A DNA stretch of 64,000 bases, from positions 42,096 through 106,095 of the forward strand of contig JAENYP010000017.1 of the NCBI GenBank assembly GCA_016841725.1. Reading direction: 5' to 3'. The notes under the pieces are model-generated. The model saw only the letters and a list, made by a program, of their open reading frames with translations. It was not told the DNA's origin and did no database searches. Shown piece by piece: positions 43,270-53,296 of the stretch. The DNA comes from Thermincola carboxydiphila. GTDB taxonomy: Bacteria; Bacillota; Thermincolia; Thermincolales; UBA2595. Both the position numbers and the translations under genes were made by a program. The stretch's first letter is position 1. Each line of letters opens with the position of its first letter.

Positions 43270-45006
43270 TTGGGTTATTCCAAATTTAAAATAAGTGATG
43301 TCACACTTAAGATACTGATGGGGTATCTGGGTGTAGTCATAATGCTTACACTGGTTATGATTGTTGCTGACACCAATATGGCCAGAATTCAGCAGGCTAT
43401 TGATGACAGTACATATAAGTTTCTGCCTCAGATTAATATTGCCGGAAGCATCCAGTCTATTGTTCAGGAACAGCAAATGCTGACTCGGGATTTTACTGTA
43501 GGCAATAAAAACATCAAAGAGAAATACCGGGAACTGGACAGGCAGTTTAAAGCAAAGATAACCGAGTTTGAAGCTATGGTAGGCAATGACCCTCAGGATG
43601 AAGAAACCCTGAAAAGCCTCAATAGAGTGGATAGGGAACACGACAACTTTAATCTGGTGGCTAATCATATCTTCAAATATGAGGAGGCCGGACGTGATAA
43701 TTTGGTTGATACCCTATGGGGCAATTACCGGTTGGCGGGAAACAAAATGATTGAAACAGCCAACCAACTGGTTGAAGGAACCCAGCAACAGGCCACTGAA
43801 GCCCAGGAGAAAAGCCGGGCTATCCTGCTGACCTCGCGCAGTATTATGTATTCAATTGCAGTAGTTGCCATTATCGGGTGTTTTACCCTTACTTTCATAA
43901 CCTCAAAGAATATTACCACACCCTTGATGAATCTGGTCCGTGTTTCCAGAAATATTGCGGAAGGTGACCTGACCCAGAAAATCAAGGACAACTCCATTGG
44001 AGAGTTCAGTGAACTGGCCAAGTCATTCAATATTATGGTAGACAACCTCAGGGCAATAATTGAACGAATAGTGGACTGGAGCAGAGAAATTGCTTCTGCA
44101 AGCGAAGCCTTTGCATCACATACCCAACAGAGTGCAGCAGCTTATACAAAAATCGACCGTTCCATTAATGACGTATCAGAGGGAGCCAAACAACAGGCTA
44201 ATGGCATTGCAGAGCTGCAGGCATCCGCAGAAACAGCCATGGAAGCAATTAACAACATTAACCTGAGCATCCAGATGATTGACCGGACTACAACATCGGC
44301 AGCCGATATGGCCCAAAAAGGCGGGGGCTCAGTCAGGGCGGCCATTGAACAGATGAACCTTATTGAACAGAAGGTAGACCACCTGTCCCTGGATGTTAAA
44401 ACACTTGTAAGTGATGTAAATAAAATTTCTGAGATTATTGATATGATCTCAGGGTTTGCCAAGCAGACAAATCTTCTGGCTCTTAATGCGGCGATTGAGG
44501 CAGCCAGGGCAGGTGAACAGGGAAAAGGCTTTGCGGTTGTTGCCGAAGAAGTGCGTAAGCTGGCTTCCGGTTCAGGACAATTGGTGGAAAAGATACGCCA
44601 GATAATAGCCCAGATACAGAAACGATCACAGGATGCTGTTTTATCAATGGATGAAGGCCGGGAGGTAGTTGCAGCCGGGACAGTTGTTATCAATGATGCC
44701 GGAGAAATACTTACAGAAATAATTGAGGCTGTTCATACAGCATCTGAACAAACCAGGGAAGTAGTGCATAACACCCAGCAGATAACAGTCAGCAGTCAGT
44801 ATATCGTCCAGGAAGTTACTGAAAACAGTAAGATATCAAAGAAAACCGTGATGACATCCCAGGAAATGTCCGAACTGGTTATTGCTCAATCTAAAGCTGT
44901 TATTGAATTCTTTGATGCGGCTAACAGTTTGGCCGGTATGGTACATCAACTACAGGAAGCAGTTTCCAAATTTAATGTTGACAGCGAAGATACCTTTGAT
45001 TCTTGA
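43270..45006 (+). CDS. Methyl-accepting chemotaxis protein
   Basis: A 578-residue receptor. One membrane segment near residues 14-35, an extracellular four-helix-type sensor domain (about 36-195), a second segment (about 196-218), HAMP, and a signalling domain with the hairpin tip EIIDMISGFAKQTNLLALNAAIEAARAGE. The ligand is unknown. TTG 43270 is placed after AGGGGGTG; an earlier TTG at 43240 is weaker. It lies 12 bases before a cytochrome lipoprotein gene, so the two are probably cotranscribed. Confidence 0.87.
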   Translation: MGYSKFKISDVTLKILMGYLGVVIMLTLVMIVADTNMARIQQAIDDSTYKFLPQINIAGSIQSIVQEQQMLTRDFTVGNKNIKEKYRELDRQFKAKITEFEAMVGNDPQDEETLKSLNRVDREHDNFNLVANHIFKYEEAGRDNLVDTLWGNYRLAGNKMIETANQLVEGTQQQATEAQEKSRAILLTSRSIMYSIAVVAIIGCFTLTFITSKNITTPLMNLVRVSRNIAEGDLTQKIKDNSIGEFSELAKSFNIMVDNLRAIIERIVDWSREIASASEAFASHTQQSAAAYTKIDRSINDVSEGAKQQANGIAELQASAETAMEAINNINLSIQMIDRTTTSAADMAQKGGGSVRAAIEQMNLIEQKVDHLSLDVKTLVSDVNKISEIIDMISGFAKQTNLLALNAAIEAARAGEQGKGFAVVAEEVRKLASGSGQLVEKIRQIIAQIQKRSQDAVLSMDEGREVVAAGTVVINDAGEILTEIIEAVHTASEQTREVVHNTQQITVSSQYIVQEVTENSKISKKTVMTSQEMSELVIAQSKAVIEFFDAANSLAGMVHQLQEAVSKFNVDSEDTFDS

Positions 45007-45018
45007 GGGGGGAACAGT

Positions 45019-45957
45019 GTGAAATCTAAATTGGTGGTATTATTGTTAATTGTCCTATTTACAATTGTTTTGGCCGGTTGCTTACAGAGGGAAGGAAGCC
45101 CAGATGATAAAGCGCCGGAGAGAGCCAAGGTTACAGATGCACAGGTAAAAGAGTTCCAACAGAACAAGCAAAAGAACCGGGTGGATATATATATACCCAT
45201 TAAAGAGCAGTATGCTACCAGCAGCCATGTAGAATCACTTTCCAATCTGCTGGAGAGTGATCATGCGACTGCCGAATGTTACCAGTGCCATTCTGCCGAA
45301 TATTTTCTGGCCCCTCCTGACCAGAAACCTGATATTGCGGGTGTGAAGCTTTCAATCACCTGTGCTGTCTGTCATGTTTTGACCCAGAGTGAGTTTAAGC
45401 TCAGGTTAGAGCCTCTGGAAACATGCACTTCCTGCCATAATGCCACAAAAGAAATTGTGGCAGGGGAAGTAGTCCACCATCCCCAGAAAGAAATGTTCCT
45501 GGGTTATGGCGCTATCGGCGTGCCGGTGATTCCGGATTCAAAATACAAAGCAGGGCTTACATGCATAGAATGTCATATGCCCAATGAGGCCCATAGCTTT
45601 GAAGGCAAAACTCCGGAGGAAGCTTTAAAGGAACATACTGAGAGTATTTGTGTCATGTGTCATGCTGATCAGTCTGAAGAGGAATTTGCCAAAGAGGTTG
45701 CTAAAATGCAGCTGCAGATTGAGAAGAATTGTGAAGACCTGGAGAAAAAACTGGCAGAGTCAAAGAAGAAGCTGGACATCCGTAGAAACCAGGGTATTCA
45801 GGTGGATCCGGCCCAGGAAGTGTACAACGTGGTATATACCAACCTTTCATTTGTTATAGCTGACGGAAGCAAGGGAATTCACAACTTCGATTACTCCACC
45901 AGAATCCTTGACTATACACAAAAAAGATACCAGGAGTTGGCAAACCTTTTGCAATAA
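45019..45957 (+). CDS. Pentaheme cytochrome c lipoprotein
   Basis: A 312-residue lipoprotein (signal ends in VLAGC, Cys21). Five CxxCH motifs follow: CYQCH, CAVCH, CTSCH, CIECH and CVMCH. The C-terminal 100 residues are a coiled-coil-like, heme-free region (NCEDLEKKLAESKKKLDI). The fold resembles NapC/NrfA-related multihemes only loosely. It is likely an extracytoplasmic electron carrier or sensor. Its tight coupling to the chemoreceptor is odd. Confidence 0.83.
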   Translation: MKSKLVVLLLIVLFTIVLAGCLQREGSPDDKAPERAKVTDAQVKEFQQNKQKNRVDIYIPIKEQYATSSHVESLSNLLESDHATAECYQCHSAEYFLAPPDQKPDIAGVKLSITCAVCHVLTQSEFKLRLEPLETCTSCHNATKEIVAGEVVHHPQKEMFLGYGAIGVPVIPDSKYKAGLTCIECHMPNEAHSFEGKTPEEALKEHTESICVMCHADQSEEEFAKEVAKMQLQIEKNCEDLEKKLAESKKKLDIRRNQGIQVDPAQEVYNVVYTNLSFVIADGSKGIHNFDYSTRILDYTQKRYQELANLLQ

Positions 45958-45996
45958 AAAACGGGACTGCTTTTGGGCAGTCCCGTTTTTTTTTAC
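45957..45996 (+). terminator. Terminator between convergent genes
   Basis: ACGGGACTGC and GCAGTCCCGT form a perfect 10-base-pair stem followed by eight T. Confidence 0.9.
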
Positions 45997-46019
45997 TACA
46001 GAAGCATATCTTTTACTGG

Positions 46020-46535
46020 TTATACGCTTGTTTTCGTTTTGGAAGGAAATTGTACTGTCATTTCGTGATTAGAGTCGTCCTTATAAGTTAGCGTCTCCGG
46101 TATCGAATCTTTTTTAAGTTCAAATAACAGCAGTCCGCCTCCCCGGTAATCCGGAGGAAGGACGACTTCCTTGAAGGCCGATTTACTGGTTATTTTCCGG
46201 GTAAGTTCCTGTGAATATTTATACTCGGTGCCATCTGATGTTTTTAAGGTCACAAAATCCGGTGAAATGGGTACATTATCTTTAGAAACATTTTCAATGG
46301 CTACCAGGATACTTACAACGTCATAACCATCTTTAGTACTGATATTCATGGCAGTGAGGGAACGAATTTCCTTACTCACTGACATTTTAAACTCCTTATC
46401 TGCGGCGGTAAGGTGTGCTGTATCGGCCTTTTTTTCTGTATCAGATGCGGGCGGGGGATTTTTTGTCTCGGTTTTCCCACAGCCTGCAGAGATCAGAATT
46501 AAAGAGCATAACAATAAAGTAAACAGTTTTTTCAT
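46020..46535 (-). CDS. Hypothetical lipoprotein (DUF4352-like)
   Basis: A 171-residue lipoprotein with signal MKKLFTLLLCSLILISAGC. The mature part looks like the Ig-like DUF4352 fold (VVSILVAIENVSKDNVPISPDFV). Function unknown; such proteins are often surface-exposed. GGAGATG precedes the ATG on this strand. It is convergent with the cytochrome gene and divergent from nadK. Confidence 0.75.
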   Translation of the reverse strand: MKKLFTLLLCSLILISAGCGKTETKNPPPASDTEKKADTAHLTAADKEFKMSVSKEIRSLTAMNISTKDGYDVVSILVAIENVSKDNVPISPDFVTLKTSDGTEYKYSQELTRKITSKSAFKEVVLPPDYRGGGLLLFELKKDSIPETLTYKDDSNHEMTVQFPSKTKTSV

Positions 46536-46703
46536 AGGACATCTCCTTATCTGTATATTATTCTGTTCAGTCGGGAGTTATAATACCGCAGTACGAATAT
46601 TTATATTCGACAGACGTTTCCATAATCCTTGAAGAAACAATAATTTTTTTGTGACAGGACTTCAATTATTTCTGTAGAATTATTAATCCCGAGGGGGAAA
46701 ACA

Positions 46704-47570
46704 ATGGACTGTATCGGAATTATCTTAAACTTGGAAAAACCTGAAGCAGAAACAATTACCAAAAATATAATCAGATGGCTGGAACAGCATGGCAAAAAAG
46801 TAATTGTTGCCGGAACCGGGTCATTTGATGCCGGGTTGTGTTATTCAGCCTGCGATGAGGAGGCTCTCGCCGGAAAAGCAGAATGTATAATTGTCCTGGG
46901 CGGTGACGGCACTCTGTTGAACACAGCCAGAAATATTTCCGTAAAAGGGATTCCACTTTTTGGGGTCAATCTGGGCCAGTTGGGTTTCCTCACTGAAATT
47001 GAACTTCCTGACCTTACCCCTGCATTGGATAAATTGATTTCCGGAAACTACCTTGTTGAGGAAAGAATGATGATTCAGGCCACAGTTGTAAGGCAGGGTA
47101 AAGAAATCAGTAAGTTTTACGGCCTGAATGATGCTGTGATAACCAAAGGGGCTTTTGCCAGGATTATTCGGCTGAAGACCTTTGTTAACGATGAATATGT
47201 TGATATATTTCCTGCGGATGGACTTATAGTCTCTACACCGACCGGTTCAACCGCATATTCCTTGTCTGCGGGAGGCCCGCTGGTAGCCCCGGACCTGGAA
47301 TTGATGATAGTTACACCTATTTGCCCCCACACCCTTTATTCCAGGCCAATGGTGATTGATAAGAACAGTATTGTCAGGGTTGAACTGCAGGATACCCAGG
47401 CAGAAGTAATGCTTACAATGGACGGGCAGAGTGGTTTGCGGCTGGAACCTTTTGATGATGTGATAATTCAGAGAGCGCCTTTTAATGCAAAATTTATGAA
47501 ATTAAACCAGCGGGGTTTTTACGAGATTTTGCGGACCAAGCTGAAAGAGGGCGGGAACACGGATGTTTAA
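46704..47570 (+). CDS. nadK: NAD kinase
   Basis: A 288-residue NAD kinase of normal length with IVLGGDGTLLNTARN, GVNLGQLGFLTE and the conserved TPTGSTAYSLSAGGP. It phosphorylates NAD to NADP. GAGGGGG precedes the ATG. It begins the nadK-mnmM-argR-recN run and overlaps mnmM by eight bases. Confidence 0.95.
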   Translation: MDCIGIILNLEKPEAETITKNIIRWLEQHGKKVIVAGTGSFDAGLCYSACDEEALAGKAECIIVLGGDGTLLNTARNISVKGIPLFGVNLGQLGFLTEIELPDLTPALDKLISGNYLVEERMMIQATVVRQGKEISKFYGLNDAVITKGAFARIIRLKTFVNDEYVDIFPADGLIVSTPTGSTAYSLSAGGPLVAPDLELMIVTPICPHTLYSRPMVIDKNSIVRVELQDTQAEVMLTMDGQSGLRLEPFDDVIIQRAPFNAKFMKLNQRGFYEILRTKLKEGGNTDV

Positions 47571-48153
47571 CCTTTTTAAGAGTACGGTGGACCTTACTCA
47601 CGGTTATCTGAAAACTGTCGTTAAGCCGGGAGGGGCGGCAGTTGATGCAACAGTGGGTAATGGCAATGATACCCTGTTCCTGGCCGGACTGGTGGGTGTA
47701 CATGGCCGGGTGTACGGGTTTGATATCCAGCCTGAAGCAATCAGGAGAACTACCGAGGCGGTAGTTGAGAATGGGTATTCAGATATAGTGAAACTTTTTG
47801 AGCAGGGTCATGAAAGCATGGGCATTTTTGTTACTGAACCTGTCGATGCTGTGGTTTTTAACCTGGGTTACCTTCCGGGAGGTGACCACAACATTGTTAC
47901 GGGTCCGGAAACTACACTCAGAGCAGTTACAGATGGCCTTAACCTGCTGAAACCGGGTGGGGTTATGTGTATTGTTATGTATACCGGGCATTCCGGCGGT
48001 CCGGAAGAGCAGGAACAGTTGGAGTCCTATCTGCGGCAGTTGGATAAGAACAGTTATTATGTCTGCAAAATAGATTTTCTTAACCGGAACAAAGCCCCAT
48101 TCCTGTTAGTTGTGGAAAAGGCTTGTGAGGTTTCCCCGGGAGGATTGGTATGA
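47563..48153 (+). CDS. mnmM: MnmM (YtqB)-type tRNA methyltransferase
   Basis: A 196-residue Rossmann methyltransferase with the SAM loop DATVGNGNDTLFLAGLVG and the family motif FNLGYLPGGDHN. The YtqB/MnmM family methylates the 5-aminomethyl-2-thiouridine of tRNA wobble positions. It lies between nadK and argR, overlapping both. Confidence 0.85.
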   Translation: MFNLFKSTVDLTHGYLKTVVKPGGAAVDATVGNGNDTLFLAGLVGVHGRVYGFDIQPEAIRRTTEAVVENGYSDIVKLFEQGHESMGIFVTEPVDAVVFNLGYLPGGDHNIVTGPETTLRAVTDGLNLLKPGGVMCIVMYTGHSGGPEEQEQLESYLRQLDKNSYYVCKIDFLNRNKAPFLLVVEKACEVSPGGLV

Positions 48154-48602
48154 AAACACAACGGCACCGAAAAATATTGGAGATAATTCAAAAAGATGTT
48201 ATTGAAACCCAGGAGGAGTTAGCTGCTGAGTTGAAACGGCAGGGTTTTCAGGTAACCCAGGCTACGGTCTCCAGGGATATAAAGGAACTTCGGCTGGTAA
48301 AGGCTGCATCCGGGGCTGACCGTTATCGGTATGCATTACCGGGTGAAGGGATATTTAGCGGGACTCCCCGAAAAATCCACTGGGTTTTCAGAGATTCTGT
48401 CACCCACATTGATTACAGTGAAAATATAGTTGTGGTCAAAACTACGCCAGGTGCAGCCCAGCCTGTAGCGCTGGCTGTTGATAATGAGGGCTGGGATGAG
48501 GTTATCGGCACCGTTGCCGGTGATGATACTGTAATGGTAATTGTAAAACCAAAGTCAGCTGTGAATGTTGTTTTGGACAGGTTTTCTTCCTATCTGAAAT
48601 AG
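48150..48602 (+). CDS. argR: Arginine repressor ArgR
   Basis: A 150-residue ArgR with N-terminal winged helix (TQEELAAELKRQGFQVTQAT, then VSRDIKELRLVK) and C-terminal arginine-binding, hexamer-forming domain (TVAGDDTVMVIV). It overlaps mnmM by four bases (ATGA) and precedes recN, the usual Firmicute order. No arginine genes are nearby, so its targets are elsewhere. Confidence 0.95.
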   Translation: MKTQRHRKILEIIQKDVIETQEELAAELKRQGFQVTQATVSRDIKELRLVKAASGADRYRYALPGEGIFSGTPRKIHWVFRDSVTHIDYSENIVVVKTTPGAAQPVALAVDNEGWDEVIGTVAGDDTVMVIVKPKSAVNVVLDRFSSYLK

Positions 48603-48624
48603 TACATAATGTGAGGTGTACCAA

Positions 48625-50316
48625 TTGCTGGTAAAGCTTTTTGTTCAGAATTTCGCTCTTATCGATAAACTGGAGCTGGACTTTCACCGGGGATTTAATG
48701 TCCTCACCGGAGAGACAGGGGCAGGCAAATCAATAATTATTGATGCCGTAGGCACTGTAACGGGCAGTCAGGGGCTTACCGAATTTATCAGGAGCGGTGA
48801 AAAAAAAGCCGTAGTGGAAGCTGTGTTTGAAATTGAAGATAATTCGAGAATCATGGGACTGTTGGAGCAGTTTGGTTTCCTGCCGGAACAGGGTGAGTCG
48901 CTTATATTGACGCGTGAATTGGTGAAGTCGGGAAAGAACACCTGTAGGATTAATGGCAGGATTGTTAATCTTTCATTATACAAGGAAATAGCCGGAAACC
49001 TCATAGATATTTACGGACAGCATCACCAGCAGTCCCTGCTGGACCAGCAGAAGCATATTGATTTCCTGGATGAATATGGAGAAAACAATTTGTCTCTACC
49101 GGGTTTTCATGAGATAAAGGAAAAATTGGCTGCCTGCTATGCCCAACTCCTGACTCTGCGGGCAAAGCTCAGGCAAATGGAGGATAGTGAGAAGGAAAAG
49201 GCACGCATGGCAGATATGTACAGATACCAGCTTGAGGAGATCGATAGCTGCAGCCCTGTGATAGGTGAGGACAGGGAGCTTGGTGAGGAAAAAAACATTT
49301 TGGCTAATGCAGAAAGGTTAATGTCACTGGCTTCAGAGGCATATACCCTGCTTTATGAAGGTAACTCCACGAGACCGGCAGCTGAGCTTCTTCATGCGGC
49401 TTTGAATTCTTTAAAGGAATTAGCTCTTGTAGACAGTTCACTAAACGGTGTTTATGAAATGCTGGAATCGGCAGTTTACCAGGTAGAAGAGGCAGCAAGG
49501 GACGTAAAAACATATTCCGCGAAGCTGGAACCGGACCCGGTACGGCTGGATGAAATAGAAAACAGGTTAAATCGCATTAAAGGCCTGAAAAAGAAGTATG
49601 GAGACTCCATTAAGGAAATTCTTGAATATAGAGATCAGGTAACATCCTCTCTGACCGTAATAAATAACTATGATGATGAGGTAAGCAGTCTCAGGGCGGA
49701 AATTGAGCACACCGGTTCAATATATCAGGGACTTGCAGAGAGGCTGACAGCAGCAAGGAAGAAGGCAGCCAAAGATTTAAAGAGCTCTATCACTGCAGAA
49801 CTAAAAGACCTTAATATGCCTCATGTCAGCTTTGATGTTAAGATTGTCCTGAAAGAACCTTTATCAAATGGACAGGATAATGTTGAATTTCTCATTTCAC
49901 CCAATAAGGGTGAACCCCTCAAACCTCTTGCTAAAATCGTATCAGGTGGTGAGGTTTCCAGGATAATGCTGGCATTCCGGTCAATTCTGGCCAAAACCGG
50001 ACCGGTGGGCACCCTCATTTTTGATGAGATTGATGCCGGTATCGGTGGGAATGCGCTGCATGCGGTAGCTGCCAAACTCTCAACTGTCGGACAGGACAGA
50101 CAGGTTATCTGTGTAACGCATTCACCCCAGATAGCAGGTATTGCAAATCACCATTTTAATATCAAAAAAATCACTGACAAAACACGGACTTTTACCCGGG
50201 TCAGCAAACTGGATAGTCAAGGCCGGGTCGAGGAGCTTGCCAGAATGCTTTCCGGGGGCAAAATAACCTCTGTATCCAGGGAGCACGCAGAAGAAATACT
50301 TAAAACATTTTTATAA
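48625..50316 (+). CDS. recN: DNA repair protein RecN
   Basis: A 563-residue SMC-like ATPase. Walker A GETGAGKSIIIDAV lies at about residue 31, the middle is a long coiled coil, and the C-terminus has the signature VSGGEVSRIMLAFRSIL and Walker B LIFDEIDAGIGG. It acts in double-strand break repair. TTG 48625 is chosen because GAGGTG (48613-48618) precedes it; the GTG at 48616 lies inside that site. Confidence 0.94.
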   Translation: MLVKLFVQNFALIDKLELDFHRGFNVLTGETGAGKSIIIDAVGTVTGSQGLTEFIRSGEKKAVVEAVFEIEDNSRIMGLLEQFGFLPEQGESLILTRELVKSGKNTCRINGRIVNLSLYKEIAGNLIDIYGQHHQQSLLDQQKHIDFLDEYGENNLSLPGFHEIKEKLAACYAQLLTLRAKLRQMEDSEKEKARMADMYRYQLEEIDSCSPVIGEDRELGEEKNILANAERLMSLASEAYTLLYEGNSTRPAAELLHAALNSLKELALVDSSLNGVYEMLESAVYQVEEAARDVKTYSAKLEPDPVRLDEIENRLNRIKGLKKKYGDSIKEILEYRDQVTSSLTVINNYDDEVSSLRAEIEHTGSIYQGLAERLTAARKKAAKDLKSSITAELKDLNMPHVSFDVKIVLKEPLSNGQDNVEFLISPNKGEPLKPLAKIVSGGEVSRIMLAFRSILAKTGPVGTLIFDEIDAGIGGNALHAVAAKLSTVGQDRQVICVTHSPQIAGIANHHFNIKKITDKTRTFTRVSKLDSQGRVEELARMLSGGKITSVSREHAEEILKTFL

Positions 50317-50349
50317 TAAATATTATTTCTCAGTATTTAAAAAATATGC

Positions 50350-50390
50350 AAAACGGTTTTCAACTGACTAATGTTGAAACCGTTTTTTTA
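50350..50390 (+). terminator. Terminator after recN
   Basis: AAACGGTTTTCAAC and GTTGAAACCGTTT form a 13-base-pair stem with an eight-base loop, ending in seven T. Confidence 0.88.
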
Positions 50391-50640
50391 ATTGTCCCCT
50401 TTTGATTGGCAAAATAGTTTAAATTTCGTTAAAAAAACGAATTGCTGCAGATTTTTATGAGCATACTGACTTAATGGAAATTTTCCGTGATATTTCATGT
50501 TATAAAAGATCGTCAATTAGGTTAATTTAAATTCAGAACCAAAAATACATCATGATGTAATTCAGCGCTGTAATAGAAACCATCTGCAGGCAGAATATGG
50601 AGGTGACAAAAATAAAACAGGAGAGTGATGGTGATAATAG

Positions 50641-52017
50641 TTGTCGTATCAAGGGTATCGTAAAGCGCTCGGACTGCTTATTGCAGCACTGATAGTTGCA
50701 GCTACCTTTAACCCGCATGCCAAGAGTTTTTTTTCACTCCCTACTCAACAGCGGGTAACGGTTGGAGATCATATAAGGTTTAACCTGGAGTTTCCGCAAA
50801 ATTTGCTCAAACAATTCAGTCTCTATGTTGAACCAAATAAACAGAACGTACTCTTGTTGAATGGCACAGATTTAAGCGGGAAGGTCTTCAGCTTTATTGA
50901 CGGTTGGCCTGTGGCGACATCGCCGGGCAAAGCCATTATCCAAATCAGGCTGTTTGGTATCGTTCCGGTAAAGAATGTGAAGGTTGAAGTGGTACCACAG
51001 ACTAAACTTGTGCCAGGAGGCCATTCAGTTGGAGTACTCCTTCACTCCGAAGGGGTAATAGTAGTAGGCCAGTCAATTGTGGAGGATAAAAAAGGAACAA
51101 AGTTCAATCCTGCAAGGGAGGCCGGAATTGAGGTTGGTGACGTTATCATAAGCATTAATGGTCAGAAAGTTACCAGTGATGAGCAGGTTGCCAAAATAAT
51201 TGATACTGCGGGGAAATCAGATAATAGGCTGGAATTACTGGTAAAGCGCGGCGACAAAAAATTTTCTGCCAATATCAAACCAGTTCGCTGCCGGGAGACA
51301 GACAGGTTTCGTATTGGCCTCTATATCAGGGACAGTGCGGCAGGAGTTGGCACGCTGTCCTTCTACGACCCGGGCACCGGGAAATATGGGGCTCTGGGAC
51401 ATGTCATCACAGATGCCGATACTAATCAGCCGATAGATGTAAGTGATGGCCGGATAGTCAAAGCCACTATACAGGGTATTCAGGCCGGAAAAAGCGGTAT
51501 TCCGGGAGAAAAAATCGGCATGTTTATTAATGAAAAGGACTTTTCAGGGACAATTGAAAAAAACACCAAATATGGTATTTATGGCACCCTTAATGGAAAA
51601 CTTAAGAACCCCCTTTATAGCAAGATGCTGCCAATTGCCCTGGCGGATCAGGTAAAAACCGGACCGGCTGAAATGCTGACAGTCCTGGATGGTGAGAAAA
51701 TTGAAAGATTTAAGGTCGAAATAAAGAGAGTATTACCGCAAAATGTTCCTGACAGTAAAGGTTTGATAGTTGAAGTAACAGACCAGAGACTGCTTAAAAG
51801 AACAGGTGGCATTATTCAGGGAATGAGCGGCAGCCCATTGATTCAAGAAGGAAAAATAATTGGAGCAGTCACACATGTATTTATAAATGACCCGGCTCGT
51901 GGGTATGGGTGCCTAATAGAGTGGATGTTAAAAGAAACCGGGACAAAAATCGGTCGACAATCGGAATCAGGGGGGACCAAAAACCCCCTGATTTCCTCTA
52001 TAAGTTTAACAATATAA
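50641..52017 (+). CDS. spoIVB: SpoIVB peptidase
   Basis: A 458-residue serine peptidase (S55) made in the forespore that triggers pro-sigma-K processing. An N-terminal membrane segment (LGLLIAALIVAAT) is followed by a PDZ domain (GIEVGDVIISINGQKVTSD) and the catalytic region with GMSGSPLIQEGKIIGAVTHV. TTG 50641 is the only reasonable start, since a stop lies just upstream; the ribosome site GGTGAT is weak. It precedes spo0A, the conserved order. Confidence 0.93.
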   Translation: MSYQGYRKALGLLIAALIVAATFNPHAKSFFSLPTQQRVTVGDHIRFNLEFPQNLLKQFSLYVEPNKQNVLLLNGTDLSGKVFSFIDGWPVATSPGKAIIQIRLFGIVPVKNVKVEVVPQTKLVPGGHSVGVLLHSEGVIVVGQSIVEDKKGTKFNPAREAGIEVGDVIISINGQKVTSDEQVAKIIDTAGKSDNRLELLVKRGDKKFSANIKPVRCRETDRFRIGLYIRDSAAGVGTLSFYDPGTGKYGALGHVITDADTNQPIDVSDGRIVKATIQGIQAGKSGIPGEKIGMFINEKDFSGTIEKNTKYGIYGTLNGKLKNPLYSKMLPIALADQVKTGPAEMLTVLDGEKIERFKVEIKRVLPQNVPDSKGLIVEVTDQRLLKRTGGIIQGMSGSPLIQEGKIIGAVTHVFINDPARGYGCLIEWMLKETGTKIGRQSESGGTKNPLISSISLTI

Positions 52018-52156
52018 CATAACTGTCAATTCCCATTCATGCCATGATTACCTCCTCAATCAGAGTATAACTGGCAGCATCTTACATAAAAATACATATA
52101 GTTGCTTGACAAATACCATAGATAAACAGAAAAAAACACATAAAATGACATTTGAA

Positions 52157-52261
52157 TTCGACAAGTACTACGCGTTATAAAGGGGTTTTTGTCCTGATTT
52201 GTTTTAAAATTATTCCCAAATTTTTTAATGTTTAGGGAGGAATTCTCTCTTATCCGTCGAA
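52157..52261 (+). promoter_or_regulatory. Candidate Spo0A boxes in the spo0A upstream region
   Basis: TTCGACA (52157-52163) is the exact reverse complement of the core 0A box TGTCGAA; CGTCGAA (52255-52261) is a one-mismatch copy. They fit autoregulation of spo0A. No other feature is seen in the gap 52018-52309. Confidence 0.5.
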
Positions 52262-52309
52262 AATCTTTGATATCAAAGCAGTTAGAAAATTTTATCAGGA
52301 GGGAATTTC

Positions 52310-53080
52310 ATGAGTGTAAGGAGTACCAAAATTCTAATAGCCGATGACAATAGAGAATTCTGCGAATTATTAAAAGAATTCATTTCCCAGGAGGACGATT
52401 TTGTGCTTGTGGGAATTGCCAATAATGGCGTGGAAGCAATGGAAATTATTGATCGGGAGAAACCGGATGTCGTAGTCCTTGATATCATAATGCCTCATCT
52501 GGATGGAATCGGCGTTCTCGAAAAACTGGTTACATCAGGGACTCAGCCAAGACCGAAGGTGATTATGTTAACGGCATTTGGCCAGCAGAGTGTCACTCAA
52601 AGGGCTATTGAGCTGGGTGCAGATTATTATATCCTGAAGCCGTTTGATTTTTCAGTACTTGCCACCAGAATCAGACAGCTTGTTGAAGGGGAAAGTATTC
52701 CCCAGTATACTCCACCGGTAAAAACACGCAATCTTGACGTTGCCGTAACAAATATTATCCATGAAATGGGAGTACCGGCACATATTAAGGGTTATCAGTA
52801 CTTAAGAGATGCCATAAAAATGGTTGTCGATGAAGTCAACTTATTGGGCGGAGTAACCAAGGAGCTATATCCACTGATAGCTCAGAAGTATTCGACAACC
52901 CCCAGCAGGGTTGAAAGGGCAATCAGACATGCCATAGAACTTGCCTGGGACCGGGGAAATACGGAGATGATGAACAAGTTCTTCGGATATACCATAAACC
53001 TGGAACGAGGTAAGCCGACCAATTCCGAATTTATTGCAATGGTTGCTGACAAGCTTCGGATAAGCACAAAAGTCAGCTAA
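52310..53080 (+). CDS. spo0A: Sporulation master regulator Spo0A
   Basis: A 256-residue response regulator. Receiver domain: acidic pocket near residues 12-13, phosphoacceptor D58 in VVLDIIMP, K110 in LKPF. The C-terminal DNA-binding domain contains [26 protein letters not shown] precedes the ATG. Lengths and motifs are complete, so the organism should be able to sporulate. Confidence 0.97.
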   Translation: MSVRSTKILIADDNREFCELLKEFISQEDDFVLVGIANNGVEAMEIIDREKPDVVVLDIIMPHLDGIGVLEKLVTSGTQPRPKVIMLTAFGQQSVTQRAIELGADYYILKPFDFSVLATRIRQLVEGESIPQYTPPVKTRNLDVAVTNIIHEMGVPAHIKGYQYLRDAIKMVVDEVNLLGGVTKELYPLIAQKYSTTPSRVERAIRHAIELAWDRGNTEMMNKFFGYTINLERGKPTNSEFIAMVADKLRISTKVS

Positions 53081-53116
53081 CAAAAGAAACCTGACCTTTG
53101 TCAGGTTTCTTTTGTT
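53081..53116 (+). terminator. Terminator after spo0A
   Basis: CAAAAGAAACCTGAC and GTCAGGTTTCTTTTG form a perfect 15-base-pair stem with a CTTT loop; symmetric, so it may work both ways. Confidence 0.88.
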
Positions 53117-53205
53117 ATAAATAAAATTTACCTTTTGCAGGGCTGGAGAAAAATTGACATCAGAATAAATTTAATAAGTCAAATTTCTTGTTGTGGATAG
53201 TTTAC

Positions 53206-53234
53206 TTGCTTATACATAGTAAATATTGTACAAT
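53206..53234 (+). promoter_or_regulatory. Sigma-A promoter for steA
   Basis: TTGCTT (53206-53211) and TACAAT (53229-53234) have a 17-base spacing, 62 bases before the chosen steA start. Confidence 0.5.
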
Positions 53235-53296
53235 TGTAAATTAGGAATGCACTTATATATACTTAGGTTATATTTTTCTGGAAAAAGGTGAATACA

